Below, in pieces: positions 10,949 through 22,630 of a DNA stretch of 64,000 nucleotides. Positions within the stretch are counted from its first letter, which is position 1. Every line of letters begins with the position of its first letter. Location of the stretch: the NCBI GenBank assembly GCA_039111635.1, contig JBCAQO010000005.1, positions 806,001 to 870,000 on the forward strand. The letters are read 5' to 3'. A program made the translations under genes and the position numbers. This DNA comes from Heterobasidion occidentale (taxonomy: Eukaryota; Basidiomycota; Agaricomycetes; Russulales; Bondarzewiaceae). The notes under the pieces are model-generated. The model ran no database searches and was not told the DNA's origin. It saw only the letters and a list, made by a program, of their open reading frames with translations.

Positions 10949-12304
10949 AACGATCATGCTCAATAAGTAGCATCCCATACTGCGTGGTTGCTCTGGTGCG
11001 TTTCTCTACATCTCACAATCAGAAGTACATCAAAGACTGGCAACCTGATAGCACCGGCTCTTGACGATTTCATCGAAATCTGCATTTCGTGGGACTCGCC
11101 ATGCATATAGAGCGCCACGATGGTTGGATATTAAGCACAAGTATCCAATAACGTAGTACCCCGGTAGCCGAAATCAAGCGACCGTACTGCAGCCGTTCTT
11201 CGCATGCTGCACCTTTGGACGTCTGCACAGCCATGCAGCCATCGACTATGGACCAAAGTCGCCTGAGTGATAACTATAATATCACAGAGTCTGGATAGTT
11301 GCTCCAGAGTACTTGCAACCGACGCTGTCGTCGGGGATTATGCAAGAAATAGTCTTATGGCTCTAGTCCATTAGGTGCGCAGACCTTCCGGGTTATTATG
11401 CTCAGTTATACTCACCTCTGACATCTGTCTGCCAGTGTGGTGAAACATAAGTATTATACTGTGGTCCTGAGCCTCCAGCTTTCAAGCCCCATATTAAGGA
11501 CATTACAGGGTCCAGGGCTCAAAGCATGACTCTGCCAAGCCAGGAACCAACCCGCTGAGATCAGATGCGACCCGGAAAAGCCAAGCCCATCATTTAGCTG
11601 CTTGTCTGTACTCTGGTCTCGCAGGACTCTAACTTGTTTGGAATGTCGTATGAACTGATCCGAGGCTGACCTCATACACTGCCTGCCTGGACCCAGACTC
11701 AGTGGCCACGAGAAGCCAAGGAGCACACAAGCCACTACAGGCCATTTTCCACTCTCTTATCTGCTTTGATACGTTTCGGCGTGCGTTATGCCGCGCAAGT
11801 GCGTCAGGTTTCTCTTTGCGTTCGCTTAAAACCTTCATGTTGAAGGGCATGCATTTGTCGTTCGTTTATCTCGCTTGACTCAAACGGCCCCGATGGAACT
11901 TGGCGAGAGCAGCTAGCAGCTCTTATAACATGAGCATCAATTCCAGACTCTTGGAGACTCTCGGGTGACGTTTTGTCAAGTTCTCTCATTTAGCGTCATC
12001 AATTGATCTGTTTCCGCGCAGACACACGCGTTTATTAGCTGGCACAGGTGGTTAATAGTCGATCAGTCGCGCTCTATGCAGCTGTGAATGCTGGCGAGGC
12101 CTCACCGTGCCTTGCTTTTATATAAATTCATTTGATCTAGCTGCTCGGAGCTTACACAAGTTGTCCTCTGGCCTCCTCGTCGCCAATTACATCCCATTGC
12201 CTGGATACTCCTGGCCTATTTCCTTTCTTGCGTGATCGGGATTGTCGTACATATAAGCTGCACGCTTGGGGACACATCGCTCACCAACCTCCCTTCTGTC
12301 CGCC
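10949..12304. other. Intergenic region upstream of the GMC gene
   Basis: No reading frame here looks coding. A TATAAA box at 12121-12126 lies about 180 bp before the GMC start codon, inside a CT-rich promoter-like stretch. Confidence 0.45.
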
Positions 12305-14638
12305 ATGGGTCCTGGGTTCTCTGGTCTTGTCGTGTCTCTCATCCTTGGCACACAACTCTGCTTTGCTACACTATATACCGATCCATCCCAGCTCCCTCGA
12401 AAAGATTATGACTACATCGTCGTCGGAGGTAAGTACGTTGCGATTAGTTCAGATATATCCGGGCTCACAATTTTTCAGCGGGTGCCGGCGGAGCTGTTGT
12501 TGCTAATCGTCTGTCCGAGGATCCCAAGGTTCAAGTCCTGCTTCTCGAGGCTGGCGCGAAGTGAGTAAGATTGATATTGCTTGTATATTCGATTGACTAA
12601 ACTTGTCGCAGCTCTGCGGGCTTAGAGAATTTTGCCATTCCATTCTTTGATGTGCAGCTCTCGCCAAACAAGGAACACAACTGGAACTTCACTACCACCA
12701 AGCAAGTTGGTTTGGCCAATCGTGCTATCAATTACCCACGAGGCAAGATTCTAGGCGGCTCAACGTCTATAAGTGAGTAGCTGCGTCTTTTTTACCTGCT
12801 TCTACGAATTCTTATATGACTGTACAGATTACATGATCTACTCGCGTGGATCAGTCGACGACTTTGACCGGTATGCAAATATCACTGGTGACGGTGGTTG
12901 GAGCTGGAACGCTCTCCAGCCTTATATCAAGAAGGTGAATCGTCTCAAATCATGTCTGTCTCGTCTGTTCACCTCGAAAAATTGCGTTCCATGTAGCACG
13001 AACGAGTGGTCCCACCAGCAGACGGTCACAACACCACCGGGCAGATTGATATGTCCGCTCATGGTACGTCAGGGCCTTTGGGGGTTTCATTGCCCGGATG
13101 GCCATTGGGTATCGACAGCATGGTCATGGAGACGACCAAACAGCTACCGGAGGAGTTTCCATTTAGTCAGGACACGAACGCCGGGACCGCGCTTGGTATC
13201 GGTGAGTAGAAGTTTTTCTTGCCCGTTTATTTTATGCTTCTAACCAATGCACACTTCAGGTTGGACACAGAACATGGTGGAGAAAGGACAGCGCGTCAGC
13301 TCCTCGACTGGTTACATCCAACCTTACCTCAAGAGGTCAAACTTCGATGTCTTGATCAATACGCAGGCGACGAAGCTCATCCAGGCAGGCACTGAGCGTG
13401 GTATACCTTCATTCCGTGGAGTCCAATTCGCAATCTCCAAGGATGGTAAGTCTGTTTGAAATCCATCCGTACAGTGCCAGATGCTGAATTAAATTGGTAG
13501 CACCCCTCTACGCCCGGAACGCCACCAAGGAACTCATCCTTTCAGGCGGTGTCTTCGGTACTCCACAGCTTCTCATGCTGTCTGGAATCGGTCCTTCCGC
13601 CGACCTCGCCTCTCTCAAGATTCCTACGGTTGTCGACAGTCCAGATGTTGGCAAGCATCTCGTTGACCATCCCCTCTTGTCAAATGTCTACGAGGTCAAC
13701 CCTGTCGGAAGCGTCACTACCGATGATCTGGTACAGAATGCCACTTTTGCGGCGCAGCAATTGGATCTGTGGCGTACTCAGAAGAAGGGTTTCTACACGA
13801 TGGCTATCTCGAATCACATCGGCTGGTTTAGATTGCCCAAGAATGCATCCATTTTCCAAACTGAGACAGACCCCGCTGCCGGTCCCCGCTCGAGTCATTA
13901 CGAGTTTTTGATATTCGTGAGTGGTGATTGCACTTGAGATCCTTTCGCATGGCTAATAATACGCCCATAGAATGGCTTTGTGTCCCCCAATGGTGATTTC
14001 GTGCAATCGGGTCACTACTTGTCCATGATCACCTCGGTCACTTCTCCGTCCTCCCGTATGTTGACAATTTGATTTGTGTTTCCCTGTCTAGCCGAGACTG
14101 AGATAACTCGTTCTGTAGGCGGCACTGTGACGCTCGCTTCCGCATCACCTTGGGATCTTCCCATCGCCAATCCCGGGATCTTGAGCTCTGCGTTCGACAA
14201 ATTTACTATCCGTGAATCCATCAAGGCGACGAAGCGAATGGTGGCTGCACCCGCCTGGGCAAACTATGTCTTAGGGCCATATGGAGATCTTGCCACAGCT
14301 GAAACCGATGCCGAGCTCGACGCATACGCCGCCAAGAACACTGCCAGCTTCAATCATCCTCTCGGCACGGTAGCTATGGGTCCATTTGGTCCTCCTGCAT
14401 ATGGAAAGGGAGCGGTTAACCCGGATTTGACGGTGAAGGGAGTGAGAGGTTTGCGTGTTGTTGATGGCAGTATTCTGGTAAGTCCGCTGCATGTGAGAGG
14501 CAATGTTGTAGCGTCTCATCGACAAACCCCTTTTCGCAGCCTGCAATTCCAGCAGCTGCACCCCAGGCTGCTATCTACATAATGGCAGAACGCGCCGCGG
14601 ATCTAATCAAGATTGCCAACAGGCAACGACACCCTTAA
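12305..14638 (+). CDS. Secreted GMC oxidoreductase, aryl-alcohol-oxidase-like
   Basis: FAD-dependent alcohol oxidase/dehydrogenase of the glucose-methanol-choline family, probably extracellular. Ten exons (12305-12428, 12479-12560, 12612-12772, 12828-12934, 12997-13201, 13260-13445, 13501-13916, 13971-14055, 14119-14477, 14540-14638) give 607 residues. Residues 1-21 form a signal peptide. Then [13 protein letters not shown] (dinucleotide fold), [27 protein letters not shown] (GMC signature 1), [18 protein letters not shown] (signature 2) and [12 protein letters not shown] with the catalytic His. Where aryl-alcohol oxidases carry a second active-site His (AHTQ-like, near the C terminus), this protein has AAAPQAA, so the partner residue seems to be lost. 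The start has a good Kozak context (CCGCCATGG). It lies between the mobile element and FAD oxidoreductase copy 2, with which it converges. Confidence 0.9.
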
Positions 14639-15108
14639 CTATCATCCCGATCTTTCATTAATTCATTGGTCACGCCTGACATACCTGATTCCACCTATCG
14701 GACAACCCATCTAGCGCCATTACCGTTACCTTCATTTTTAGTCTCATCCACTTCATTGGCGTATTCTTATCATCTATACTCTTTAAGTTATGTCCACAGG
14801 TGCAGTAGCTAATTTATCCGGTAGGCCATCTCACAATCCTTTTGTGTATTTATTATATGCATCCCGCTCTAGATGAAATGCTCTGTACACATTCCATGCA
14901 TGTTCAGTAGCTCTCATCAATACATCACATGGATTCCTATTCTTCTCTGAAAACGATCACAGGGGAATTGGCTCTTTGAAACTGCACAGTAGGTCTCTGA
15001 TCAAATAATTTCTTCACCATTGATCCACGAGTACATCGTACAACAGTACAATCCTTTCCACCGTATGCTTCTCTTTTACTACAATTAGCAAGGAGGACTT
15101 GGGTTGAC
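14639..15108. other. Convergent intergenic region
   Basis: Tail-to-tail space between the GMC gene and FAD oxidoreductase copy 2; AT-rich, probably both 3' untranslated regions. Nothing else seen. Confidence 0.45.
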
Positions 15109-16720
15109 CTAGATATCGACACCCTTCTTCCAAACACCGCGAGGATCATACCTAGCTTTGACTTCCTTGAGCCTCTTGGCGTTCTCAGGGCCAAACAATA
15201 CTTCAGCAGGCTCGTCGCCGTAGGCGAAGTTAGGGATAGCGCCTCCGTCGGGCTGCTTTGAGCGGATGGCGTCAACGGTCTCGCGCACCCACCCGATATT
15301 TGCCTTGTCAAACTCAGGAACGCGAGTTCTGTGGATTTTGGCACGACACAAAAGGATGTTACGATCAATGAGGTAAACAAGTGAGTATTGACAAGTAACT
15401 CACCTGCCATGAATCACAACGTAGCTCACAGTGTCGCGTTTTGAGAACGCAGACGCGCTCGGACTCTTGTCCTTCACGACGCCGACAGGTTGGAACTCAA
15501 ACATGACCATAGACTCCTTTGCCTCCTCGTGCTCGGTGGTCCACTTGACCCAGCGCCCCCACACATCGGCGAACAGCTCGCGGGAGTAGCCCGCAGGACC
15601 ACCGTGAAGTAGCGAGCCCGCGAGGTATACGCGACGGGGCGCGTTCGCCATAAATGCATCCGAGCCGTGCGAGACGGTGAACTGGTCCGGCGCAGCCTGG
15701 ATCATGTCGACGATGGGGCTAAGCGCGCGGAACGGCTTGAGGAAGACCTCAGCGCGCGAGGCGGGTCCTGGTATGTATGGAAGAATGAGGACCCCGGGCT
15801 GTTGGGTTGTTAGCCATTGATGGAACAATGCTTCGCGATGACATGGCGCACGTAAAAATCAGGAGGAGCACGGCTGAATGCGACGATGATGCGATCTTGC
15901 GGTTCGATCAAGGGAGCACATTCCTACACGTGTACAAAGTCAATGCTTGTCGTGAAGTCCAAGAAGGAGAGATGAATACCTCCAAAGCTGCCAAGACACC
16001 GTCAAACGCTGTACCAGGCAGTACGACTGCTCCAACGTTGGCAGGGCCTTGGGTAGGATAGGCACGGAGCACGAATTCAAGTACAACACCAAACCGACTG
16101 GTCCCACCTGTCGATATTTTAAGTCAACTAGAACGCCGGGGAGGGAAGAAGAAGAGACACTTGCCTTGGATGGCCCAAAACAAATCGGGTTCTTGATTTG
16201 GGCTTGCTTTCACGATCCGCCCATCGGCGAGCGCCACTGTAACCTCGACAATATTGTCGCTCCCCAGCCCGCGAACCGCACTGAGGTTCGAATGTCCTCC
16301 ACCTGTCAAGAAACCTCCAACTCCGACACTCCATACGTTCCCTCCAACCACGTCGACTTGATGTTTTGCAGCTTCCTGGTACACATCGCCCCAAAGCGCG
16401 CCGCCTTGCACGACGACCTCTTGTCGGTTTGATCGTACCTCTACCTTGTTGAGCTTGGCAAGGTCGATCACAAGTCCACCCTCAGAGGAAGATGCCCCGG
16501 TGTCATTTATGTTGCTCCCACCCCCTTTGATGGCGAGTTCAAGACGGTTAGCGAGCGCGAAGGCGATGAGCTTCGGCACGTCGGCATACGAGGTGGGGAG
16601 CCCGACGTATGCTGCTTTTCTAATGGCTAGATCGGTGCTACGGTGGATTGCAGCAGTATAGCCCTCATCCGCGGGAGTGAGGATGGTGCCTTCGAGTTTG
16701 AGATCGCTGAGGGTAGCCAT
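15109..16720 (-). CDS. FAD-linked oxidoreductase, berberine-bridge type, copy 2
   Basis: Inverted paralogue of the gene at 7133. Exons 16165-16720, 15980-16107, 15852-15923, 15404-15798 and 15109-15328 give 456 residues. Three splice sites match copy 1 exactly; an extra 56 bp intron (15924-15979) splits what is one exon in copy 1. The first intron appears to start with GC (CAAG|gcaagt), because only that donor restores FWAIQGGTSRFG. The flavin-linkage position reads AIKGGGSNINDTG: the linkage His of copy 1 is Ser. The other FAD-domain landmarks (VGVGGFLTGGGHSNLS, LGSDN) and the C-terminal YDPRGVWKKGV remain. The enzyme may therefore bind FAD without a covalent bond. It is divergent from DUF6533 copy B. 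Confidence 0.88.
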
Positions 16721-16758
16721 GATGTGTATCAGTGGGAGAACGCATATGTCGAAGGGGT

Positions 16759-16766
16759 CTTATATA
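16759..16766 (-). promoter_or_regulatory. TATA box of FAD oxidoreductase copy 2
   Basis: Minus-strand TATATAAG lies 39-46 bp upstream of the ATG at 16720, mirroring the spacing in copy 1. Confidence 0.55.
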
Positions 16767-17839
16767 CTGGCGTAATTCACGGCCAAGACGTTCTCTTCTG
16801 ACAATGGTGATTCACTTACTCATCCCGGCCATCTCTTGATGATGTAGTGACAAACTCGACAGCACCATTCTGATGCAGGTGCTATTATTGGGGCATCTGG
16901 ATGCTTGTCCGTGGGCCAGAGATGTCCAGCATCGACATCTGCAGATCATGGGAGTTAAATAAGCGCTAAGAATCAAGCACAGCAGAGGTCGACGATGCAT
17001 CATCAAAATCTCTCCATAACGGGGCTGTTCATTCAATAGAGCACAACACTGACCGGCATCCACCCTGTCCCAGCGTCTAACTTCGATATCATCTCCTGGA
17101 GGTGCCGCGTCCTTCAGACGTGGCAGTAGCTGATGGTGGGAGGCGCCAATGTTGGGAAATCACTTGTGTTGTGTTTTCGCATTTCTTGTAAGTTGCAAGG
17201 GCAGATCTACCGCTGGAGATATTTCAAGTTTTGCAGTCCAAGGACCGTCGGATCGGTAATACGTAGACCTCTATCGGGAGAAGCCGAAGGTATAATTAGT
17301 TAGTGCGTTCCATCAGTTTCCTTCAGCCACTTACTTTTTCTCACATGCATGCAAAAGAACACTCTATGCCATACTTCGTCCACCAGTACTCTCAGTCTCG
17401 ATGCCGTAGGCCGTAATGCGAGCTACTTGTTCCAACAACCGGTCAGCTCTACAGCGGTCCTCGAGGGATGCTTCCGAACGTCGCAATTCAGTACTTTGTG
17501 GACACCTGACAACAGACGTATTTATATCCTCGTGCAATCAAGAAATGACGATCAGCGCCCATATGGACTCTAGTGGATCCCAACCTATCCGAACGTATGT
17601 TTTTATGCGGAATTCTACAGCTACTTCTACGTAATCAGGTTGGCGCAGTGCGCACCCAAACCAAGACGTCCAGTGCCTTCCCTGACCAGATCGATCGGGC
17701 GGGAGCACGCCCGGTATCATGGAAGCAACGATCCAATGATATGCGGAAACCCGTACCCCATAAGTAGAGGAAATCTCACCAGCACCTCACCTGCCTGCCT
17801 TTTCATCCCGTTCACTTTGTGTGTACTTAGTCCGTGACG
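16767..17839. other. Divergent intergenic region
   Basis: Separates FAD oxidoreductase copy 2 from DUF6533 copy B. No coding stretch seen. It lacks the membrane-protein-like segment present in the equivalent space at 5.9-6.6 kb. Confidence 0.45.
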
Positions 17840-19429
17840 ATGTCGACGGCCGGTTCTTCAGCAGTGCCGCACGCCTATGAAGTCGGTTTCGCGCATTTAA
17901 TGGACAACAAGTACTATATCCTCGCATCGTCGCTGATCAACATATATGACCACCTCCTCACCTTCGACGAGGAGGTCAAGTATGTCTGGCAGGCGAAAAT
18001 CAGCTTGCCGACCTGCTGCTTTTTTGTCTTTCGTTATGTTCCTCCTGTCGTCTCCATCGTAAATTTCTTCGCCGACCATGACCCGCGGTTTACTGGATCA
18101 GTCTGCAGTAATTGGATATGGCTTCCGATCACGAATGCCCCCATCGTCAGCGCAAGCACAGGTGGTAAGCTGGCTTGTCTCTCCTGATCTCTTCAATATG
18201 CACTCAAATCTGACGTACTCGCTCTTGCATTTGAACAGTTATATTGAGTAAGTTCAAACTTGATCGTCAGACAGTATCAAGGAAAACATTAATCACCGGC
18301 ATGGACCTAACTTTCGTAGTCTTGCGCGTATACGCCATCTACAACCGGGCGCGATGGGTCCTGATTCTTCTCTCCGCTATATTCCTTGGCGAGATCGCGG
18401 TCATGCTCTGGTCGGTTCCAGGCGGGTCCCCCGCTGTACTTCCACCAGGCTGGGTTGGCTGTCTCCCATCGAAGAAACCCGGCACCGGCAACAGACTGTC
18501 GGCCATGTTTATGGCTGCCCTCGTGTTCGACTCGAGTGTGTTCTTGCTCACCCTCGGCAGGAGCATCTACTTGCGGCTGAAAAATTCCACGGTGGGCCTC
18601 ATTCAGCTTATCGTGAGGGACGGTGCGTGCTACGTGTTTCTTCTTGACTGTGAGACGCTCATGCATGATGGCAGGTATCATTTATTTTTTGTCAGTGTAT
18701 CTGAGCAGCTCTGTTGTCGACGTTCGCTCAAACACACGTCCAGCGTCATCTTCATCGTCAACCTACTCAACGTTTTCCTTCTTACGGTCAGTACTTGCGA
18801 AAGGTTAACTGACAGTGGCAATGACTGACCTGTCCTTGTCAAGCTTGCCCCGGTACGTCGTTCTGGATCAGTAACCGTGCTTGGCCTCATAGTGCTTACT
18901 CTCCTAGGATGACATCGGCGCGATCAATACCCCATTCGCATCCTTGTAAGTCCTACTATGTCTGCACTTGCCTTTGAAGCTGGAGATAACTCTACCTCCA
19001 GAATCACGTCCACCATGGTATCAAGGTCGGCCACCCACGACTGCCTCACCAGCTGACTGCACTAACACCCGCTTAATCTCCTCATCGACTCGACCCGACC
19101 CCTGTTCTAGACTCATGTTCAACCTCCGCTCTGCGTCGCGCTCGACGCAGTACATCTCCGGCGCGCGCACGAATCGGACTACCCAGGGCGACGTCGGAGA
19201 GTGGCAAGTCCGGCACGTACGCAGTACGGTGCTCGACACGTCGCGCAGCGGCGGTATCACCAGCGGCATCGTCAGTGCGGGCTTCATTGGGGTCGACGAG
19301 TTCGATGCGCCGCTAGACGCGGGATGGTCGGAGTCGGAGTCAACCGCGGGCGAGAGCACCGCTGCCGCTAGTCAACACATGGAGATGGACGGTCTGCGGG
19401 CCCGCACAGTGAGAGATAATACGACGTGA
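17840..19429 (+). CDS. DUF6533 multi-pass membrane protein, copy B
   Basis: Paralogue of the gene at 4021-5515, in opposite orientation. The start is the ATG at 17840. Exon 1 (17840-18164) carries the DUF6533 signature (KYYILASSLINIYDHLLTFD, ISLPTCCFFVFR). A 9 bp micro-exon at 18239-18247 is followed by an exon from 18320 with RVYAIYNRARWVL, LPPGWVGCLPSKKPGTGNR and LTLGRSIYLRLKN, all shared with copy A. Short exons near 18675, 18745 and 18908 follow, then the tail from about 19110 with VDEFDAPLDAGW. About six transmembrane segments are visible. Function unknown; expansion of the family in wood-decay fungi is general knowledge. The small 3' exons are the least certain part. Confidence 0.8.
18239..18247 (+). 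other. 9 bp micro-exon in DUF6533 copy B
   Basis: TTATATTGA lies between acceptor ttgaacag and donor gtaagttc. It codes the VILIL join together with the flanking exon bases, exactly as in copy A. Confidence 0.7.
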
Positions 19430-20164
19430 TGCCCCAAAAATGATGCATACGGCTGATTTGAAAAAAACATTCTATATACCCATGCTGCTATCCTTCCTTA
19501 CTTTCGGAGCATGTATTCTAACAAGATAGGCGGATTAGACAAGGTCAGGATGTATTTATTTCACGCAGCCTAATATGTAACCTGGAGCCTTACTACTATA
19601 CACGTAGATACAGGTGAGAAATTTTACTTGGGGAATTACGCTTAGATTGAACCATAGCCGTATCTCAGAGAATGGTGTCATTTGATACCTTAGAGCAACG
19701 GCTGTCTGATAGCCTTGCATGAGCTCGCATATCGATCACATGTGGGACGGTAGAGGTAGGTCAAGTGCCAATCACAGACTACCAGCGTGGAACTGAGCGT
19801 ATCACCGTAAGCCCAATGGGATGGATACTGATGTTACGCCTATTGATCATGATGAAGAACGATTCGAGCGGGGATCTTTGGCTGTGCATGACACGTCCTG
19901 ATACGGCTTGATCGCGCAATGTCTTGAAGGACCGCGATTGTTGTGCGAAAGGGATCTTCTTCGAGTTCTCATGGAGCATTGAATTGTAGATGTGCTGACC
20001 ATCATCAGTAACGATGATTGATCCGGTATCAATCAAGACGTACTCTTGGAAGCCATGGTACCGTCATCGCTTTTGATGAACAATAGAAGGAGAAGAAATG
20101 GGCTGAATGAAATCAGACCAAAAAACATAAATATAGTACGAGGCTGTTGCACTCATGGGCCCAC
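19430..20164. other. Intergenic region without a recognised gene
   Basis: AT-richer than its surroundings. A minus-strand open frame at 19779-20036 shows no recognisable motif and no splice context, so I leave it uncalled. Confidence 0.4.
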
Positions 20165-21324
20165 TCATAGGGTACCCCATAGATATCTCCAAAAGCCGAA
20201 CAGGAGGTTGACCAGGAACCCGACGACAAGACCCATCTGCATTCGGCGTCTGCAACAAAGCAAAGGTTCAAGCGCTGGACAGCATCAGGGACGGAGCAGA
20301 CGCTCACGAGAAAACGTTGCTTCTGAGCGATTCTGACGCGGCGCCGTTACTCCAAAACACGGCAGGCTTGGTCTCGCGAAAGAAGAAGAACGGGAGCAGT
20401 GGGAAGAAGAAGCCAACAATTATGCCGTGCAAGATCTCTGAACCGGACGCGCTATTCTGCGAGAGTGCGGCACTACCTGCGTTGTCGAGCTGGTCGATCC
20501 ACTGTTCCTCCAGCGCCCGCGCATGTTCCTCATCTGCATTGATTCGAGGATTAGTTTTAAAAGGTACTGGAAAAATAGGATCATGAACGCGCACATTCCT
20601 CATCCGTGGCGAAATCGGTCGTGGCCAGGTAGTCGAACGAGGACCGGCTGTGGAACTGACGGCGGAAGTTCGCAATATCAGCCTCCGAAAATCCAGCTGT
20701 CGTGAGGCGATCAAATCCGCGGAGAGGTTTGAGTTGGGCGGTCTATAGGAATTAGGTGGCGCGGCCGTGAGCGCTAGGATTGAAAGGGGTTCATGGATGA
20801 CTTCGTGATGCATACCTGCGGCGTGTTTTCCTCTTCGCCCTCACCGTCGGCAAATTCAGGCCCAACTGAACATTGCAACCATGACACAGTGGATGAAGGC
20901 GCGGCAGGCGCCGTTTCATCCACATCGTTGGAAGCATCCCGCGCAGTTGCTCTTTGCTGCCGCTCTTCCAGCGATTTGAGCCAAGGATACAGAAAAGTTC
21001 CGTCTGTGAGGAGGCGTCCAGAGTGAATTAACCTCAGGCGCCGATTCTTGAGTTGTGATCGAGCTGTCCGGATCTAATTAGTAAACAGCGAGCACGCGTC
21101 TTCGCGATTAGTACTGGACGCCCCGCAGCAGCTGGCCGCAGAGAACATACCTTCAGCTTGACGTCTCGCACTGAGTCTTTCTCCTCCACTTTGAGAACGA
21201 GATCAGAAATTCCCTCTGTAAACCTGACCATCAGCTCGCGCGAGAGCGCCTCTGGGACATCTGTGATGGGTTCCACGGCGCGCTGTTTCCCCTTGGCTTT
21301 CTCGCTCAGACTTGAAGACATCAT
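20165..21324 (-). CDS. dsc3: DSC E3 ubiquitin ligase complex subunit 3 (DUF2407)
   Basis: Component of the Golgi/endosomal DSC E3 ligase that ubiquitinates membrane proteins and, in some fungi, activates SREBP. Exons 21151-21324, 20816-21073, 20595-20742, 20308-20533 and 20165-20249 give 296 residues. The N-terminal ubiquitin-like domain begins at LMVRFTEGISDLVLKVEE and includes RRLRLIHSGRLL. The C-terminal DUF2407_C part has EEHARALEEQWIDQLDN, GFFFPLLPFFFFRE and a last hydrophobic helix, giving two membrane segments. The start is the ATG at 21324 or the adjacent one at 21321, just before SSSLSEKAKGKQRAV; the open frame also extends six codons upstream to 21342. Single-copy housekeeping gene, divergent from KIN17. 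Confidence 0.9.
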
Positions 21325-21568
21325 AATAGTATCTGGTATCAACAGGAGAAGTTAGTGCTCAATAAATCGCCTGGGGGAATAAGCCCAAGCGAGAGACACG
21401 ATAGAGGTCGAGTACGAGTACGCAGTCGGTGGCCATGGAATGAATGTGGGGCATTCCCAAAGTGGAAGGCATGTTTAGTCATGCTGTAGCCACAAACCCC
21501 AATCAAGGGTTTCCTCGATCCATATCCCTCTCCATCCCTCCCGTCTCTCTCTCAATCATCTGCCCAAC

Positions 21569-22630
21569 ATGCCGCGCGCTGAAGGTGAGTTCAATTTATG
21601 GTATTGCTGCTCAACTAACAATGCTTTACTGTAGTCGGAACCCCGAAATACTTGGCAAACAAGATGAAGTCGAAGGGCTTGCAGCGCCTTCGATGGTATT
21701 GCCAAGTGTGCGAGAAACAATGTCGAGATGAGAATGGTTTCAAGTGCCATGCTGCATCCGAGGCTCATTTGCGGCAGATGCTTGTCGTTGGAGAGAATGC
21801 TGGACGCCACATCTCTGATTTCTCCGGCCAGTTTCAGTCTGAGTTTGTTACTCTCCTGTCGAGACGGTACGTCCATGTAGTCCTTCGTCATCTCATACGA
21901 AAGTTTTCATCGCATATACCATGGATACAGATTTGGCACTAAACGAGTGAGAGCCAATCAAGTGTACCAGGAGTACATCCAGGACAAGCACCATCTGCAC
22001 ATGAACTCCACGCGCTGGGTCACACTCACCGAGTTCGCGAAACATCTAGGGCGGACAGGAGTCGCGCGAGTGGATGAGACAGAGAAGGGTTGGTTCATTT
22101 CGTGGATCGACAATAGTCCGAAAGCGCTCGCGAAGCAGGAGGCATCGATGAAGAAAGAGCGTGCAACAATGAGCGACGAGGCGCGTGAGCGTATGTTGAT
22201 CGAGGAGCAAATAGAACGTGCGGCGCAGGAGGGGGAGGGCAATGGAGAACGCAAATCGGCTTCGCCCCCCGTGGAGGAAGGTTTGAAGCGGGAGGAAGGG
22301 GAGAAGGTCGTGCTGTCGTTTGGAGCTAAATCGCCGACATCAACAGTGTCGACATCGGAATCTAACACTCCATCGGGCGGGCTGAAGTTGAACGCCTTCA
22401 AACCTGCCGTCAACCCTCTCAAGATAGGCGCAAATCCCCTGAAGGCAGGCGCGAACCCACTCAAGCGGCCAAACGTTTTCAAACAGGCGACTCCGAGCCA
22501 GGTATCTTCGGACGATAAGTCGAGCATGAAGAGAAAGGACACGCCCATGTCGGCTGCTGAGAGGCTGATTTTGGAGGACCAGAATCGCAAGCGTCGAAAG
22601 ATGGAGCAAGAAGGGGTGTCGGCCGCCTAA
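21569..22630 (+). CDS. kin17: DNA/RNA-binding protein KIN17
   Basis: Nuclear nucleic-acid-binding protein linked to DNA replication/repair and splicing. Exons 21569-21584, 21635-21866 and 21931-22630 give 315 residues. Seen: MPRAEVGTPKYLANKMKSKG at the N terminus, a C2H2 zinc finger (WYCQVCEKQC with HAASEAH, near residues 27-50), and the winged-helix-like KIN17 core (VYQEYIQDKHHLHMNSTRW, GWFISWIDNSPKALAKQEA). The C-terminal 120 residues are low complexity with three NPLK repeats. The KOW/SH3-like C-terminal domain of animal KIN17 is absent, which is usual for fungal forms. Confidence 0.94.

Noticed and set aside
19779..20036. 86-codon minus-strand frame as a gene
   Set aside because: No motif, no splice context, surrounded by AT-rich intergenic DNA.
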